NCBI GenBank assembly: GCA_032622095.1
Contig: CP136064.1
Location: 5,449,512-5,513,511, forward strand
From: Siphonodentalium dalli
Lineage: Eukaryota; Mollusca; Scaphopoda; Gadilida; Siphonodentaliidae
Length of the DNA: 64,000 nt
Direction of reading: 5' to 3'
The position numbers and the translations under genes were made by a program. Shown here piece after piece: positions 44,077 to 54,472 of this stretch. Each line of letters starts with the position of its first letter. The stretch's first letter is position 1. The notes under the pieces are model-generated. The model searched no databases and was not told the DNA's origin. It worked only from the letters and a program-made list of their open reading frames with translations.

Positions 44077-44297
44077 CCCTTTGAGTGCCAGGTTGATTTT
44101 TGTATCAACCCATATACCCTGTGCCAATGCATTCTCTTATATATGCGAGTCGACCATAGGTCGCCTCGCATATATAAGAGAATGCATTGGCCTAACAATT
44201 TTTTTTTTTTACAATTTTAATAATTTATTCTTATATTCTTAACAGACTTATTTTGTAGGTTTAGGGCCGATGAGATCGGCCCCTGGCACTCAAAGGG
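44077..44297 (+). mobile_element. MITE C2, 221 bp
   Basis: TTAA at 44073-44076 and 44298-44301. TIRs CCCTTTGAGTGCCAGG and CCTGGCACTCAAAGGG. One HP1 (44124-44191), an AT spacer, and a small GGGCCGATGAGATCGGCCC stem at the right. Confidence 0.93.
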
Positions 44298-44301
44298 TTA
44301 A

Positions 44302-44810
44302 AATTTCTCTGGCTGTTACATAGAGTAACAAATGTGTAGAGAAAACCATCACATCATCCAGAATACCGTATACTTCTCACATTCAATCATGAAATGGGGC
44401 GATTTACAACGCAGATATCGGGGCAATATGAGTCAATGAAAAGAAATTAGGTTGGAATGTCCGGCTCATGAGAATAATTCTCGTCTGGTTTCCGTCTGTC
44501 CCTCGGCTAATGAACTGTAAGAATCATCATTATACACGCGGAAATGGGGACCCAATCGACAACGGACTTCTAATTAGGCTTATAATACCGCTGATCCTCT
44601 GTTACTTCCTTTTATAGCCCTAATTATTGATGGTATGACATTTGAGGTGACTTGGCGGGACCGAACTGAAATGACCTTGCCTTATATATAATACAAGATA
44701 AGATGTTTTATTATGCCAATCAAGACGCCTATACAGGCATTATAATAACCCATCTGGAGTTGCGCTGGTGCAGCATTATGTCAATCAAGACACCTATACA
44801 GGCAGTATAA
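44302..44810. other. Unclassified DNA
   Basis: AATCAAGACGCCTATACAGG and AATCAAGACACCTATACAGG (44717 and 44783) form a 66-bp-offset direct repeat flanking a C3-type GCGCTGGTGCAGCATTATG motif. Otherwise nothing recognised. Confidence 0.5.
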
Positions 44811-44814
44811 TTAA

Positions 44815-45060
44815 CCCTTCCATGATGGGAGTTCCTGAAAACCATGTGCCAATGCATTCTCTTATATATGCGAGTCTCCCATAGGGAGCCTCGCATATAT
44901 AAGAAAATGCATTGGCCGAACAATATTTACCTTCAACTTATAAGCCAGTGCATTCTCTTATATATGTGAGGCTCACTATGGGAGACTCACATTTATATAA
45001 GAGAATACACAGGCATATGACCTTTAATGCTGCACCAGCTCAGCTCCCGCCATGAGGAGG
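44815..45060 (+). mobile_element. MITE C3, 246 bp
   Basis: TTAA at 44811-44814 and CTAA at 45061-45064. The left tip CCCTTCCATGATGGGAG roughly mirrors CTCCCGCCATGAGGAGG at right. Two HP1 hairpins have the loop spelled GTCTCCCATAGGGAGCC or CTCACTATGGGAGAC in place of GTCGACCATAGGTCGCC. Confidence 0.75.
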
Positions 45061-45096
45061 CTAAGGAGTAAATGTACCAGCTACACTGATTGATAC

Positions 45097-45481
45097 ACCG
45101 ATTTTTGTATCGACCCATATACCCTGTGCCAATGCATTCTCTTATATATGCGAGTCGACCATAGGTCGCCTCGCATATATAAGAGAATGCATTGGCCTAA
45201 CAATTTTTTACAATTTTTTTCTTGTATTCTTTAACAATTTTATAATTTCACCCATACAGAGCCCCAGACAAACATGAGCAGACGACACTCTTCTATATGC
45301 TTCTATATATGTGTGGGGCTCCCTGCAGGGTAATGGATGTTTTTTATTTTATGTCCTAAAAATTGTAAGAAACATTTATATAAAAAAAATGATGAAAAAT
45401 TGTTAGGCCAATGCATTCTCTTATATATGCGAGGCGACCTATGGTCGACTCGCATATATAAGAGAATGCATTGGCACAGGG
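45097..45481 (+). mobile_element. C2-derived element carrying HP1 twice and HP2
   Basis: GATTTTTGTATCGACCCATA and TACCCTGTGCC as in C2, HP1 (45128), AT spacer, HP2 (45253-45327), spacer, HP1 in the other orientation (45411), CACAGGGT. Both outer TIRs are missing. 56613-56860 is a partial reverse-complement relative. Confidence 0.8.
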
Positions 45482-45544
45482 TAAAAAAATGATTACAACA
45501 ATAAATGATTGAAATGATTCATGCAGTGAGTGTAAAAAAAGAAA

Positions 45545-45770
45545 AGATGAACGTGTCAATGACGCTGTAGCTCAACTTGGGAAGGAGTTTATTTTTTCTG
45601 AGCAATGAATAGAATGATAAAGAAGAAGGAAAGTCGAAGTTACAGTAAAGGTCTTGTATGGTGTACATGTAGATGAAATTATTTTCATTTCAAACAATTC
45701 ACCAATAAGTGTGGGCTGCAGGGTGTGCGGATGGATTCAAAATTGAAATCCAAGATGGCTGCTGGTTGAT
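45545..45770 (+). mobile_element. Helentron-like element fragment
   Basis: GTGTCAATGACGCTGTAGCT matches the start of the 13275 element. It then reaches ATTGAAATCCAAGATGGCTG, a single core repeat, and ends. A shortened relative without the tandem array. Confidence 0.6.
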
Positions 45771-45953
45771 TGAGTGATGACAACTTGACAAGGGGAACAG
45801 TACCACACAACTCTTTGACATCTAATCAGTGTTTTTTTGTTTATACACAGTCGATAACACCAACGATATTTTGTTGATTAGGGCAGTCTGTAAGATAAAA
45901 TAAGTAATTGCATTGTCCCATAATTGGATGTACAAGCAGTCAGTTCTGTAATT

Positions 45954-46100
45954 AAGAAATAAATACACGGTGTAGAGGTGTGTATGGTCAAGTTGTACCA
46001 CAAAAAACTGATTGTAGGACGACGCGTAGCGGAGTCCTACAATCAGTTTTTTGTGGTACAACTTGACCATACACACCGATACACCGTGTATTTATTTCTT
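45954..46100. repeat. 67-bp-arm near-perfect inverted repeat
   Basis: Left arm 45954-46020 and right arm 46034-46100 match with about two mismatches (GTGTAGAGGTG against GTGTATCGGTG). The 13-bp loop is GACGCGTAGCGGA. The region contains GTGGTACAACTTGACCATAC, whose first part recurs as a smaller inverted pair at 46870-46908. Confidence 0.9.
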
Positions 46101-47444
46101 TTGTAATACGACTGAAAGTTTATGGTCACAATTCGACTGAATAGTCAACGAAATACTGCGCTTTTTCGGTCTCAGGTGAGAAAACATTTCGTGGTGTAAT
46201 TCGTATTGGGCGTACTAGATTTCTTTGCATGGAGTACTCTGGTAATGTCTTGTCTTGTTATGAAATTCCCCCGTTGACTTTTCGAGGCACCTCTTCTAGA
46301 AATAATCGTTGTGATTGGCTAAAAAACGATGTGTTTTCAGCGGCACCCGTGCGTTTCATTTAAATTGTACAGGAAATACGATTTCGGTCATTTCTGTTTT
46401 GAACGTTGTTGGGACAACATGAATATGATCATCGACTATGGACCATTTTCCTTACACAAAGCGATCTAAATGATCTAGTTTACTAAACTAATCTTATTCC
46501 CCTTCTGTATACTGGTGAACAAACGCTTTCATTTTCAACTTGATTCCGAAATATCGAATATGATCGAGATTCGAATCGACGAATGCACAGCCCGGCCCCA
46601 TGGATTTATTTTGTCATTTAATATACTTATTAAGTAACTTTCTTTGGTCGTAACATATATCAATATACCATAACATCATTTGGACCATATTCATTGGCAA
46701 CCAAACTGGTTTCAAGCGACAAATCGCTAGAAAATTCGCAAGATTGTCAAGATGTAGCAAAATTCAAAGTATTACGGGTGCGGGTGTACTCCGTTGATGC
46801 CCCGTTTGCGCGGAGTTCGAAAAGACGGGAAAAGTCGCGTGCGGCGATCTGAATAAACCGATTTTTTTCGTGGTACAATTGGAAAAAGTAGAATTGTACC
46901 ACAAAACTGGAACGAGATAGCCATGGTAACTCGGGCCACTGGCCAATCAGGACATGGCTTTTAAGCATAGTTAGGCAGGGTCGTATTACAATGTGTAATA
47001 AACTACCTCATGTCTAATAACAGCAACCTGGCTTCGCATCATAACAGGTTTGAATACAATAGATATTCAACAGTTAATTATCACCTCACGATTATAAGTA
47101 ACATTTTTTTATCTTGGCGAAAATAGCAATGACAACTAACACAGCTTGGTTAACTGTTGACAATTGGAACCACCTTATAAAAATTTGCATTGATGGCCCA
47201 GCCATTTCTGTCTTTGATTTCCACCGTACTTTTTGTATATGGTCAGATATGACATCTCGTCATATTTTGCATAAATGAATATTGACTTACATGAATATAT
47301 CTGTCTTTAACATGTGATATAATGCATACCTATATGTTCGTATAATATTATGTTTTTAAAGTTGTTTTTGTGTTGTTTTAATTATGTTTTTATTCTGAGT
47401 AACAAATACATTTAAAAAAAAATTTTAAGTCATCAATTGTGAAC
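46101..47444. other. Unclassified DNA, possible 890-bp element
   Basis: TTGTAATACGAC at 46101 is matched by GTCGTATTACAA at 46980, 12-bp inverted ends ~890 bp apart. The interior has two CCAAT-type boxes (GTGATTGGCT, GGCCAATCAG) and a GTGGTACAATT / AATTGTACCAC hairpin. No target duplication or gene was found. 47000-47440 is AT-rich. Confidence 0.35.
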
Positions 47445-47830
47445 TGCCCAGAAAATGAGGCCAAAGTTTGTTTTTTTTAACAAAAACATTTAGCCAAAAT
47501 ATTTTTTGGTAAATTCACCCTCTGGGGACCTCATTCTGCTTAGGCCTCATCTTCTGTGAAGTATATATCATCTCAAATAAAAAAAAAATTATTTACATTT
47601 TCTCTTCTGTTCAGTTTCTATATCCTCCAATTTGCAGAAGATAAAATGCATAATTGAGGTGACTAATAAGGTGACTAATAGATGAACATCACCAACTTCA
47701 ACTGGGGAACTTCACTCTGGTCATAGGTCTCCCATAGCAGTTGAGGCCTAAGCAGAATGAGTTTTCCAGAGGGTGAATTTGGTGATGCTAGCCCAACCTC
47801 ATTTGCAAATGACAGACTCGATCATTATAT
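47445..47830 (+). mobile_element. MITE A, decayed
   Basis: AATTCACCCTCTGGGGACCT, body with TTTCTCTTCTGTTCAGTTTC, then a right palindrome reduced to its first arm (GGTGATGCTAGCCCA) and CATTTGCAAATGACAGAC. GGTGACTAAT is locally duplicated at 47656. Confidence 0.8.
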
Positions 47831-47939
47831 CCAGTATATTCTGGGTGAAATCTTACTATTTTCATTCCAATATCAAACTAAAATCAAGAAATAACTTTGA
47901 ACTTTTGAAAATATATTTAGTCATACAACTGTAGGTGAT

Positions 47940-48276
47940 GAAATTCACCCTTTCTACACTAGCTTCTTTATTATCAAATTTGTATAGAAACTTCTTCACA
48001 TAGATTCTATTTCGTTTTTAGTGAGGTTTCTCTATATCCCCAAATTGGCAGACGACACATTGCATAATCGAGGTTCCCAATGGGTGTACATCACAATATT
48101 CACCATTTGGGAACTTCAATCTGAGACTTTGTCTCCCATAGCAGATGAGGCCATGCAGAATGAGGTCCCCCAGAGGGTGAATTTGGTGATGCTAGCCCAC
48201 TGTGCGGGATAGCGCCACTAAATTCACCCTCTGGGGACCTCATTCTGCAAATATCAGACAACTATTTGAAGGCTTG
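47940..48276 (+). mobile_element. MITE A2, left end lost
   Basis: AAATTCACCC...CTTCTTTATTATCAAATTT, A2 middle, complete right palindrome, and ACTATTTGAAGGCTTG. Confidence 0.85.
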
Positions 48277-48287
48277 CGCCATTGATA

Positions 48288-48424
48288 CAGTAATGCTCTA
48301 AATAATCGACCCCTTAACCACAGAAATGCTCTAAAATGGCAACAAGCCATATTTCTGACTAAATCCTGAAAAATTACCCATAATTCTGCTGTGGTTAAGG
48401 GTTCGATTATTTAGAGCAATACTG
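48288..48424. mobile_element. MITE B, short loop
   Basis: CAGTAATGCTCTAAATAATC, a left arm cut at CCACAGAAATGCTC, full right arm, GAGCAATACTG. Both arms share ACCCCTTAACC / GGTTAAGGGTT. Confidence 0.88.
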
Positions 48425-48565
48425 TAGGTGGTTTCAATCCCGGCAGCGCACTGGGACGGTCGCACGGGTGCTTGACGCACGAAGCCAGTGAGCTGCCGTG
48501 AGTTATCTGTCGAAGGCTCAGTGAACAGAGTCTCATAAAGTGGGCTTCGTCTGCTTGTTTGTCTC

Positions 48566-48698
48566 AATTATTTTTATCAACTGATCGCTGTTTAACATTC
48601 AATCGACACCGCCTGAGAAAAAAGGTGATTCGATGATTTTTATCAACTGAACGCTGTTTAACATTCAATCGACACAGCCTGAGAAAAAAGGTGATTCA
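48566..48698 (+). repeat. ~68-bp tandem duplication
   Basis: TTTTTATCAACTGATCGCTG through GAGAAAAAAGGTGATTC occurs twice with three differences. 48425-48565 and 48700-49045 are unclassified. Confidence 0.9.
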
Positions 48699-49047
48699 TG
48701 TCTGCCTGTGTGGTATCGTATTACAGCTGGGAATCGTGACATGTCGTCCTAGGAAAGCTTCTACAGCCTCCACAAACTCAAATGTCGACACTGTAAAATC
48801 AATCGGGCTCTGCCAGCTAACGGAACGTACATCACACCTGCTGTTTGAGCGTGCTATTAGTCCCATAATTGCATTCGGACTGACCCTGCAGTAGCATGAA
48901 TGCCTAAGTGCATAGCGGGAGATGTACTTTAGTTGAAGCGATTGTTAAAAGCATGATTGGATATTTTGTAACATGAATGATTATTGAATAAAAATAGGTT
49001 TTTCCATGTATACTTGTTTGTGTGCATGTGTTCTAAGTTCTGTCATA

Positions 49048-49225
49048 CAGTAATGCTGTAATTAATCGACTACTTAACCAAAGCAGAACCTCATTCTGCA
49101 TGAGGCCTCATTAAAGATCCGAGCATTCTCAATTATATGCGAGTCTCCCATAGGGAGATTCACATATATAAGAGAATTCAATGGCTTACAAGATAAATAT
49201 TGTTAGGTCTATGCATTCTCTTATA
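49048..49225 (+). mobile_element. Mixed MITE debris (B tip, A palindrome, HP1 relic)
   Basis: CAGTAATGCTGTAATTAATC (B), AGCAGAACCTCATTCTGCAT (A), then a decayed HP1 (GCATTCTCAATTATATGCGA...ATATATAAGAGAATTCAATG, loop CTCCCATAGGGAG) and TGTTAGGTCTATGCATTCTC. Confidence 0.7.
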
Positions 49226-49227
49226 TA

Positions 49228-49418
49228 CAGTACTGCCCTAAATAATCGACTCCTTAACCACAGCAGAATTATGGGTAATTTTTCAGGATTAAGTCAGAAA
49301 TATGGCTTGTTGCCATTCATTAGAAAGCTCTCACTGATATTTCCGACTAAATCCTGAAAAGTTACCAATAATTCTGTTAAGGAGTCGATTACTTAGAGCA
49401 TTACTTAGAGCATTACTG
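49228..49418. mobile_element. MITE B, partly rearranged
   Basis: CAGTACTGCCC..GCATTACTG, TA flanks. The right arm lacks ~20 bp, and its tip CTTAGAGCATTA is tandemly duplicated. Confidence 0.87.
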
Positions 49419-49711
49419 TACAAACATCATGGATCCAATGCAATAGATGGTGGTATTATATATATACATGTATATATACAGTATCGACAAACACTTTATC
49501 TCTTTCTATTACCGGTATGTCAATATTTAAGAATAAAAAAATTCAGGATCTGTGGCAATCTCTACCAGTGGTAGCCTTAATTTTCACCGAGAGTTTGGAA
49601 GCATATCAGTCTGAACATGGGCTAAAATATTGATACAGAACTGATCTACCACTATATTGGAACAGCACAACGCACTTCCTCCAAAATTGTATCTGTGACC
49701 AAATACGATTA

Positions 49712-50400
49712 CTGGTACTGGGCGTATATATTATAAGTTACGGGCAGGGGTCCGCGCTGGACCGAAATTTACCTTTGCCAAATTATTTGCCAAATGAAAA
49801 TATTTTTTGCCAAATTCTTTTAGAATTTGCCAAATGCTATCCCTGATAGTATAATTTTTCGCAACATTGAGTCTTATTTTGTGGTTTATCATACAACAAT
49901 AAACCAATCACCGAACAATTAAATTGTAGAAGGGTTGCTTCATCAAAACATTCCAAGAGGATTATCTATGTAAACACCACCACCAAACTAAATACGGCTA
50001 ATCCCTCACCCACCAATACTAATGCTATCAGATTAACTGCATCTTAATAAAGGTGTTAACTTTTCATCTAGACCTTATAACATACCATTAATATAATTAT
50101 ATTGTGAGAGGTTCCTGAAATGAATGGTATTGGTTTACCATTATTTTTCAACATTTTTGAGTAATTAAAAAGTGACTTGCCAAAACTTTTGCCAAATGAA
50201 AATATTTTTTGCCAAATGTGAATTATTTTTGCCATTGGCAAATTTGGCAAGTGGCAGCGCGAACCCTGGTTACGGGATGCTTATTGGTCAGATATGGTGT
50301 CATGTGAGGCTAAGTGAGATCAATATTGATCTCACTTAGCCTCGCATGACACCATATCCGACTACTAAGCGTCCTGTAACGTATTTATTATGTCAGTACT
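49712..50400. mobile_element. Foldback element G, split by hAT-like F
   Basis: Without F and one copy of its duplication, ~157 bp remain. They form a palindrome centred on AATATT (50322-50327) with arms AGATATGGTGTCATG / CATGACACCATATC and AGTTACGGG / CCTGTAAC. The outer edges are near GGTACTG and CAGTACT. Confidence 0.8.
49745..50268 (+). mobile_element. hAT-like MITE F, 524 bp, copy 1
   Basis: Ends CAGGGGTCCGCGCTGGACC and GGCAGCGCGAACCCTG. Exact 8-bp duplication GTTACGGG (49737-49744, 50269-50276). Both ends carry several TTGCCAAATGAAAAT-type motifs in the same orientation. The interior is AT-rich and non-coding. Confidence 0.93.
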
Positions 50401-50401
50401 C

Positions 50402-50625
50402 CACGGCCAAACGGCAACTACACCGCGGCCGAACGGCATGTACACCTTGGTTAGATTTCTGGTTTGTATCGTCTATTTTCAGTTTAACGAACGTACACTG
50501 TGGCAACTACACCATAGTCGAACGGCAAGTAAACCGTGGCTCAACTGTAGTTAGCCGGTGGAGCCGTGGTGTAGTTGCATTTCGGCCGCGGTGGCAACGC
50601 TAACCGCACCACGGTTAAGTGGACA
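50402..50625. repeat. GC-richer inverted repeat of ACTACACC motifs
   Basis: GCAACTACACCGCGGCCGAA (50414) is mirrored at 50569-50594 (GGTGTAGTTGC..TTCGGCCGCGG). Further copies of CAACTACACC and CGAACGGCA are at 50424-50530. GC content is clearly above the surroundings. No function recognised. Confidence 0.65.
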
Positions 50626-50640
50626 CTTCTTTTGTCCAGC

Positions 50641-50709
50641 AGGGTAAATCCTGAAAAATTACCCATAATTCTGCTGTGGTTAAGGAGTTGATTATTTAGG
50701 GCATTACTG
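50641..50709 (-). mobile_element. MITE B right arm only
   Basis: TAAATCCTGAAAAATTACCC to GGGCATTACTG, TA flank on the right. Confidence 0.85.
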
Positions 50710-50840
50710 TAGGACATTTGAATTTGGGCGACTGGTTTCGTCATTTTAGCTGGAAGAACACACGCTAAATATACAAAACCTCAGACCAGTACCCAGCCGG
50801 TTACAGAGTCAGAATTGAAGTATGACTGGTGCACTCTGGT

Positions 50841-51095
50841 CAAGCCTTGAAATTGTGTGTCTGTCATTTGCAGAATGAGGTCCCCAGAGGGTGAATTTAG
50901 TGATGCTACCCCGCATAGCGGGCTAGCATCACCAAATTCACCCTCTGGGTACCTCATTCTGCTTACACCTCAGCAGAATGAGGTCCCCAGAGGGTGAATG
51001 TGGTGATGCTAGCCCGCTATGTGGGGGTAGCATCACTAAATTCACCTTCTGGGGACTTCATTCTGCAAATGACAGACACACTATTTCAAGGCTTG
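50841..51095. mobile_element. MITE A, middle deleted, 255 bp
   Basis: Intact TIRs (CAAGCCTTGAAATTGTGTG, CACACTATTTCAAGGCTTG) and exact duplication ACTCTGGT (50833-50840, 51096-51103). The two terminal palindromes are joined directly at TCTGCTTACACCTCAGCAGA, so the 190-bp middle is gone. Confidence 0.94.
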
Positions 51096-51103
51096 ACTCT
51101 GGT

Positions 51104-51586
51104 AGAGATATGGCCTAATGCCCTCGATACATATTAGAATCTATGCTGTGGAAGCTGTGATGCATGCAACATGAGTAGGAATCGACAAAATACACAGTGG
51201 AATACAATGACCTGTTTATATGAATGAGAAAAAAAATCTAAATACATCAAATTATCAAGGGTCTTTTGTCCGACATGTATAAAATCTATAAATATAGTGC
51301 TCGCGACATGTATACAATCTATAAATATAGTGCTCGCGTTTGTAATATCGATGGATGTCCTCTGGTATGTGATGAATATTTCAGTGGTACTCAACGGCTG
51401 TATGGACCTTCAATCTGTATTCATACAATATAAATGTGTTTTCTGTGCAGCTGTCGAGAGACTCTCACCCACTCTCTCATTGTCTCTGTATAAATTAAAC
51501 CCATAAACGTTACCTAATCACTCATTATTTGTACTAATTACTCATTATTTGTACTAATTACTCATTATTTGCCCAGAATTAAGATG
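51104..51586. other. Unclassified DNA with two short tandem repeats
   Basis: GACATGTATA.AATCTATAAA with TATAGTGCTCGC is duplicated at 51273-51338. TACTAATTACTCATTATTTG occurs about three times at 51520-51572. No gene recognised. Confidence 0.55.
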
Positions 51587-52321
51587 AGGCCTAAGCAGAA
51601 TGAGATCCAGGGTCCGTGCTGGACCAAAATTTACTCTTGCCAAATAATTTGCCAAATGAAAATATTTTTTGCAAAATTCTATTAGAATTTGCCAAATGCT
51701 ATCCCTGATAGTATCATTTTCTGCAACATTGAGTCTTATTTTGTGGTTTATCATACAACAATAAACCAACCACCGAACAATACGATTGTAGAAGGGTTGC
51801 TTCGTCAGAAGGGCACATTACAAGAGGATTAGGTATGTAAATACCCCCATCACACTAAATACTGGTAATCCCTCATCCATCAATGCTAAGGCTATCAGAT
51901 TTACTGCATCTTAATAAAGGTGTTAACTTTTCCTAAACCATATAATATAATATAATCATATTGAATGGTATTGATCGGCCAATATTTTTCAAATTTCTTG
52001 AGGAATTGAAAAGTGACTTGCCAAAACTTTTGCCAAATGAAAATATATTTTGCCAAACGTGAATTATTTTTGCCATTGGCAAATTTGGCAAGTGGCAGTG
52101 CGAACCCTGATGAGATCCTCCAGATTTAGTGATGCTAGCCAGCTGGTGGAACAGAATCACCAAATTCACCCTCTGGGAACCTCATTCTGCTTACACCTCA
52201 GCAGAATGAGGTTCCCAGAGGGTGAATTTAGTGATGCTAGCCCGCTATGCGGGGTAGCATCACTAAATTCACCCTCTGGGGACCTCATTCTGCAAATGAC
52301 AGACACCCTATTTCAAGGCTT
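51577..52321 (-). mobile_element. MITE A split by hAT-like F
   Basis: AAGATGAGGCCTAAGCAGA, then a break at ATGAGATC with F inserted, resuming CTCCAGATTTAGTGATGC. The downstream part repeats the palindrome-palindrome fusion seen at 50841 (CTGCTTACACCTCAGCAG). It ends CACCCTATTTCAAGGCTTG. Confidence 0.85.
51608..52109 (+). mobile_element. hAT-like MITE F, 502 bp, copy 2
   Basis: Ends CAGGGTCCGTGCTGGACC and GGCAGTGCGAACCCTG. Exact 8-bp duplication ATGAGATC (51600-51607, 52110-52117). It is similar to copy 1 throughout. Confidence 0.93.
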
Positions 52322-54299
52322 GAATATAGAGGTTGAAATAAGTCATGTATAATATATATGAATGTGTTCTCCGTGCTGTCTACAGAACCAGCATCGTACC
52401 TAATTACCCATCATTTGCCCAGAATTATTTATGTTTCATGACGGGAGTAGCTCTGGTGCAGCATTAAAGATCTTGTGCCAGTGCATTCTCTTATAAATGT
52501 GAGTCTCCCAAGACAGCCAGCTGGCATATATTTCCCCAAGCCCGAGTTTAATATGCCTGTCATTTGCAGAATGAGGTTCCCAGAGGGTGAATTTAGTTAC
52601 GCTATCCCGCATAGTGGGCTAGCATCACTAAATTCACCCTCTGGGGACATCAATCTGCTTAGGCCTCATCGTCTCTGCAAAGTTTCTTTATTATCAAATT
52701 TCAATTTCACATAGATTATATTTCTTTTTTAATTTAGTTTCTCTATATCCTCAAATTGGCAGATGACACATTGCATAATCGAGGTTCCCAGTGAGTGTAC
52801 ATCACAATATTCACCATTTGGGAACTTCAATCTGATTCTATGTCTCCCATAGCAGATGAGGTCATGCAGAATGAGGTCCCAGAGGGTGAATTTGGTGATG
52901 CTAGCCCACTATGCGGGGTAGCATCACTAAATTCACCCTCTGGGGACCTCATTCTGCAAATGACAGACACCCTATTTCAAGGCTTGAATATAGAGGTTGA
53001 AATAAGTCATGTATAATATATATGAATGTGTTCTCCGTGCTGTCTACAGAACCAGCATCGTACCTAATTACCCATCATTTGCCCAGAATTATTTATGTTT
53101 CATGACGGGAGTAGCTCTGGTGCAGCATTAAAGATCTTGTGCCAGTGCATTCTCTTATAAATGTGAGTCTCCCAAGACAGCCAGCTGGCATATATTTCCC
53201 CAAGCCCGAGTTTAATATGCCTGTCATTTGCAGAATGAGGTTCCCAGAGGGTGAATTTAGTTACGCTATCCCGCATAGTGGGCTAGCATCACTAAATTCA
53301 CCCTCTGGGGACATCAATCTGCTTAGGCCTCATCGTCTCTGCAAAGTTTCTTTATTATCAAATTTCAATTTCACATAGATTATATTTCTTTTTTAATTTA
53401 GTTTCTCTATATCCTCAAATTGGCAGATGACACATTGCATAATCGAGGTTCCCAGTGAGTGTACATCACAATATTCACCATTTGGGAACTTCAATCTGAT
53501 TCTATGTCTCCCATAGCAGATGAGGTCATGCAGAATGAGGTCCCAGAGGGTGAATTTAGTGATGCTAGCCCGCTATGCGGGGTAGCATCACTAAATTCAC
53601 CCTCTGGGGACCTCATTCTGCAAATGACAGACACCCTATTTCAAGGCTTGAATATAGAGGTTGAAATAAGTCATGTATAATATATATGAATGTGTTCTCC
53701 GTGCTGTCTACAGAACCAGCATCGTACCTAATTACCCATCATTTGCCCAGAATTATTTATGTTTCATGACGGGAGTAGCTCTGGTGCAGCATTAAAGATC
53801 TTGTGCCAGTGCATTCTCTTATAAATGTGAGTCTCCCAAGACAGCCAGCTGGCATATATTTCCCCAAGCCCGAGTTTAATATGCCTGTCATTTGCAGAAT
53901 GAGGTTCCCAGAGGGTGAATTTAGTTACGCTATCCCGCATAGTGGGCTAGCATCACTAAATTCACCCTCTGGGGACATCAATCTGCTTAGGCCTCATCGT
54001 CTCTGCAAAGTTTCTTTATTATCAAATTTCAATTTCACATAGATTATATTTCTTTTTTAATTTAGTTTCTCTATATCCTCAAATTGGCAGATGACACATT
54101 GCATAATCGAGGTTCCCAGTGAGTGTACATCACAATATTCACCATTTGGGAACTTCAATCTGATTCTATGTCTCCCATAGCAGATGAGGTCATGCAGAAT
54201 GAGGTCCCAGAGGGTGAATTTGGTGATGCTAGCCCACTATGCGGGATAGCGTCACTAAATTCACCCTCTGGGGACCTCAGTCTGCAAATGACAGGCTTG
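52202..54299 (+). repeat. 664-bp tandem array built from MITE parts
   Basis: Units start with CAGAATGAGGT at 52202, 52867, 53531 and 54195 (665, 664, 664 bp). The fourth is a ~105-bp stub. Each unit contains an A right palindrome and TIR, unique DNA with CGTGCTGTCTACAGAACC, a C3-like CATGACGGGAGTAGCTCTGG, half an HP1 and an A2 left part. The unit boundary falls in the shared A palindrome arm. Units are nearly identical outside the first ~100 bp. Confidence 0.95.
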
Positions 54300-54472
54300 A
54301 TTTCCCTGTTCATAAATAAACCACATGTAATCGTAGAAATCCCAGACATATATCAATTCTAGCCAGTGAAAAAGTAAAGTATAAGCCGTTCTGTAATGGA
54401 TTGGTTTTCACTGATAATAGGATTATACATTATGCCAGCCCCCACCCACAAGACAAGATCCATACGTTTTAA

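Noticed and set aside
45553..45590. tRNA gene suggested by GCTGTAGCTCAACTTGGGA
   Set aside because: It only resembles an A box. No B box follows at a suitable distance, and the sequence is the shared start of the Helentron-like elements.
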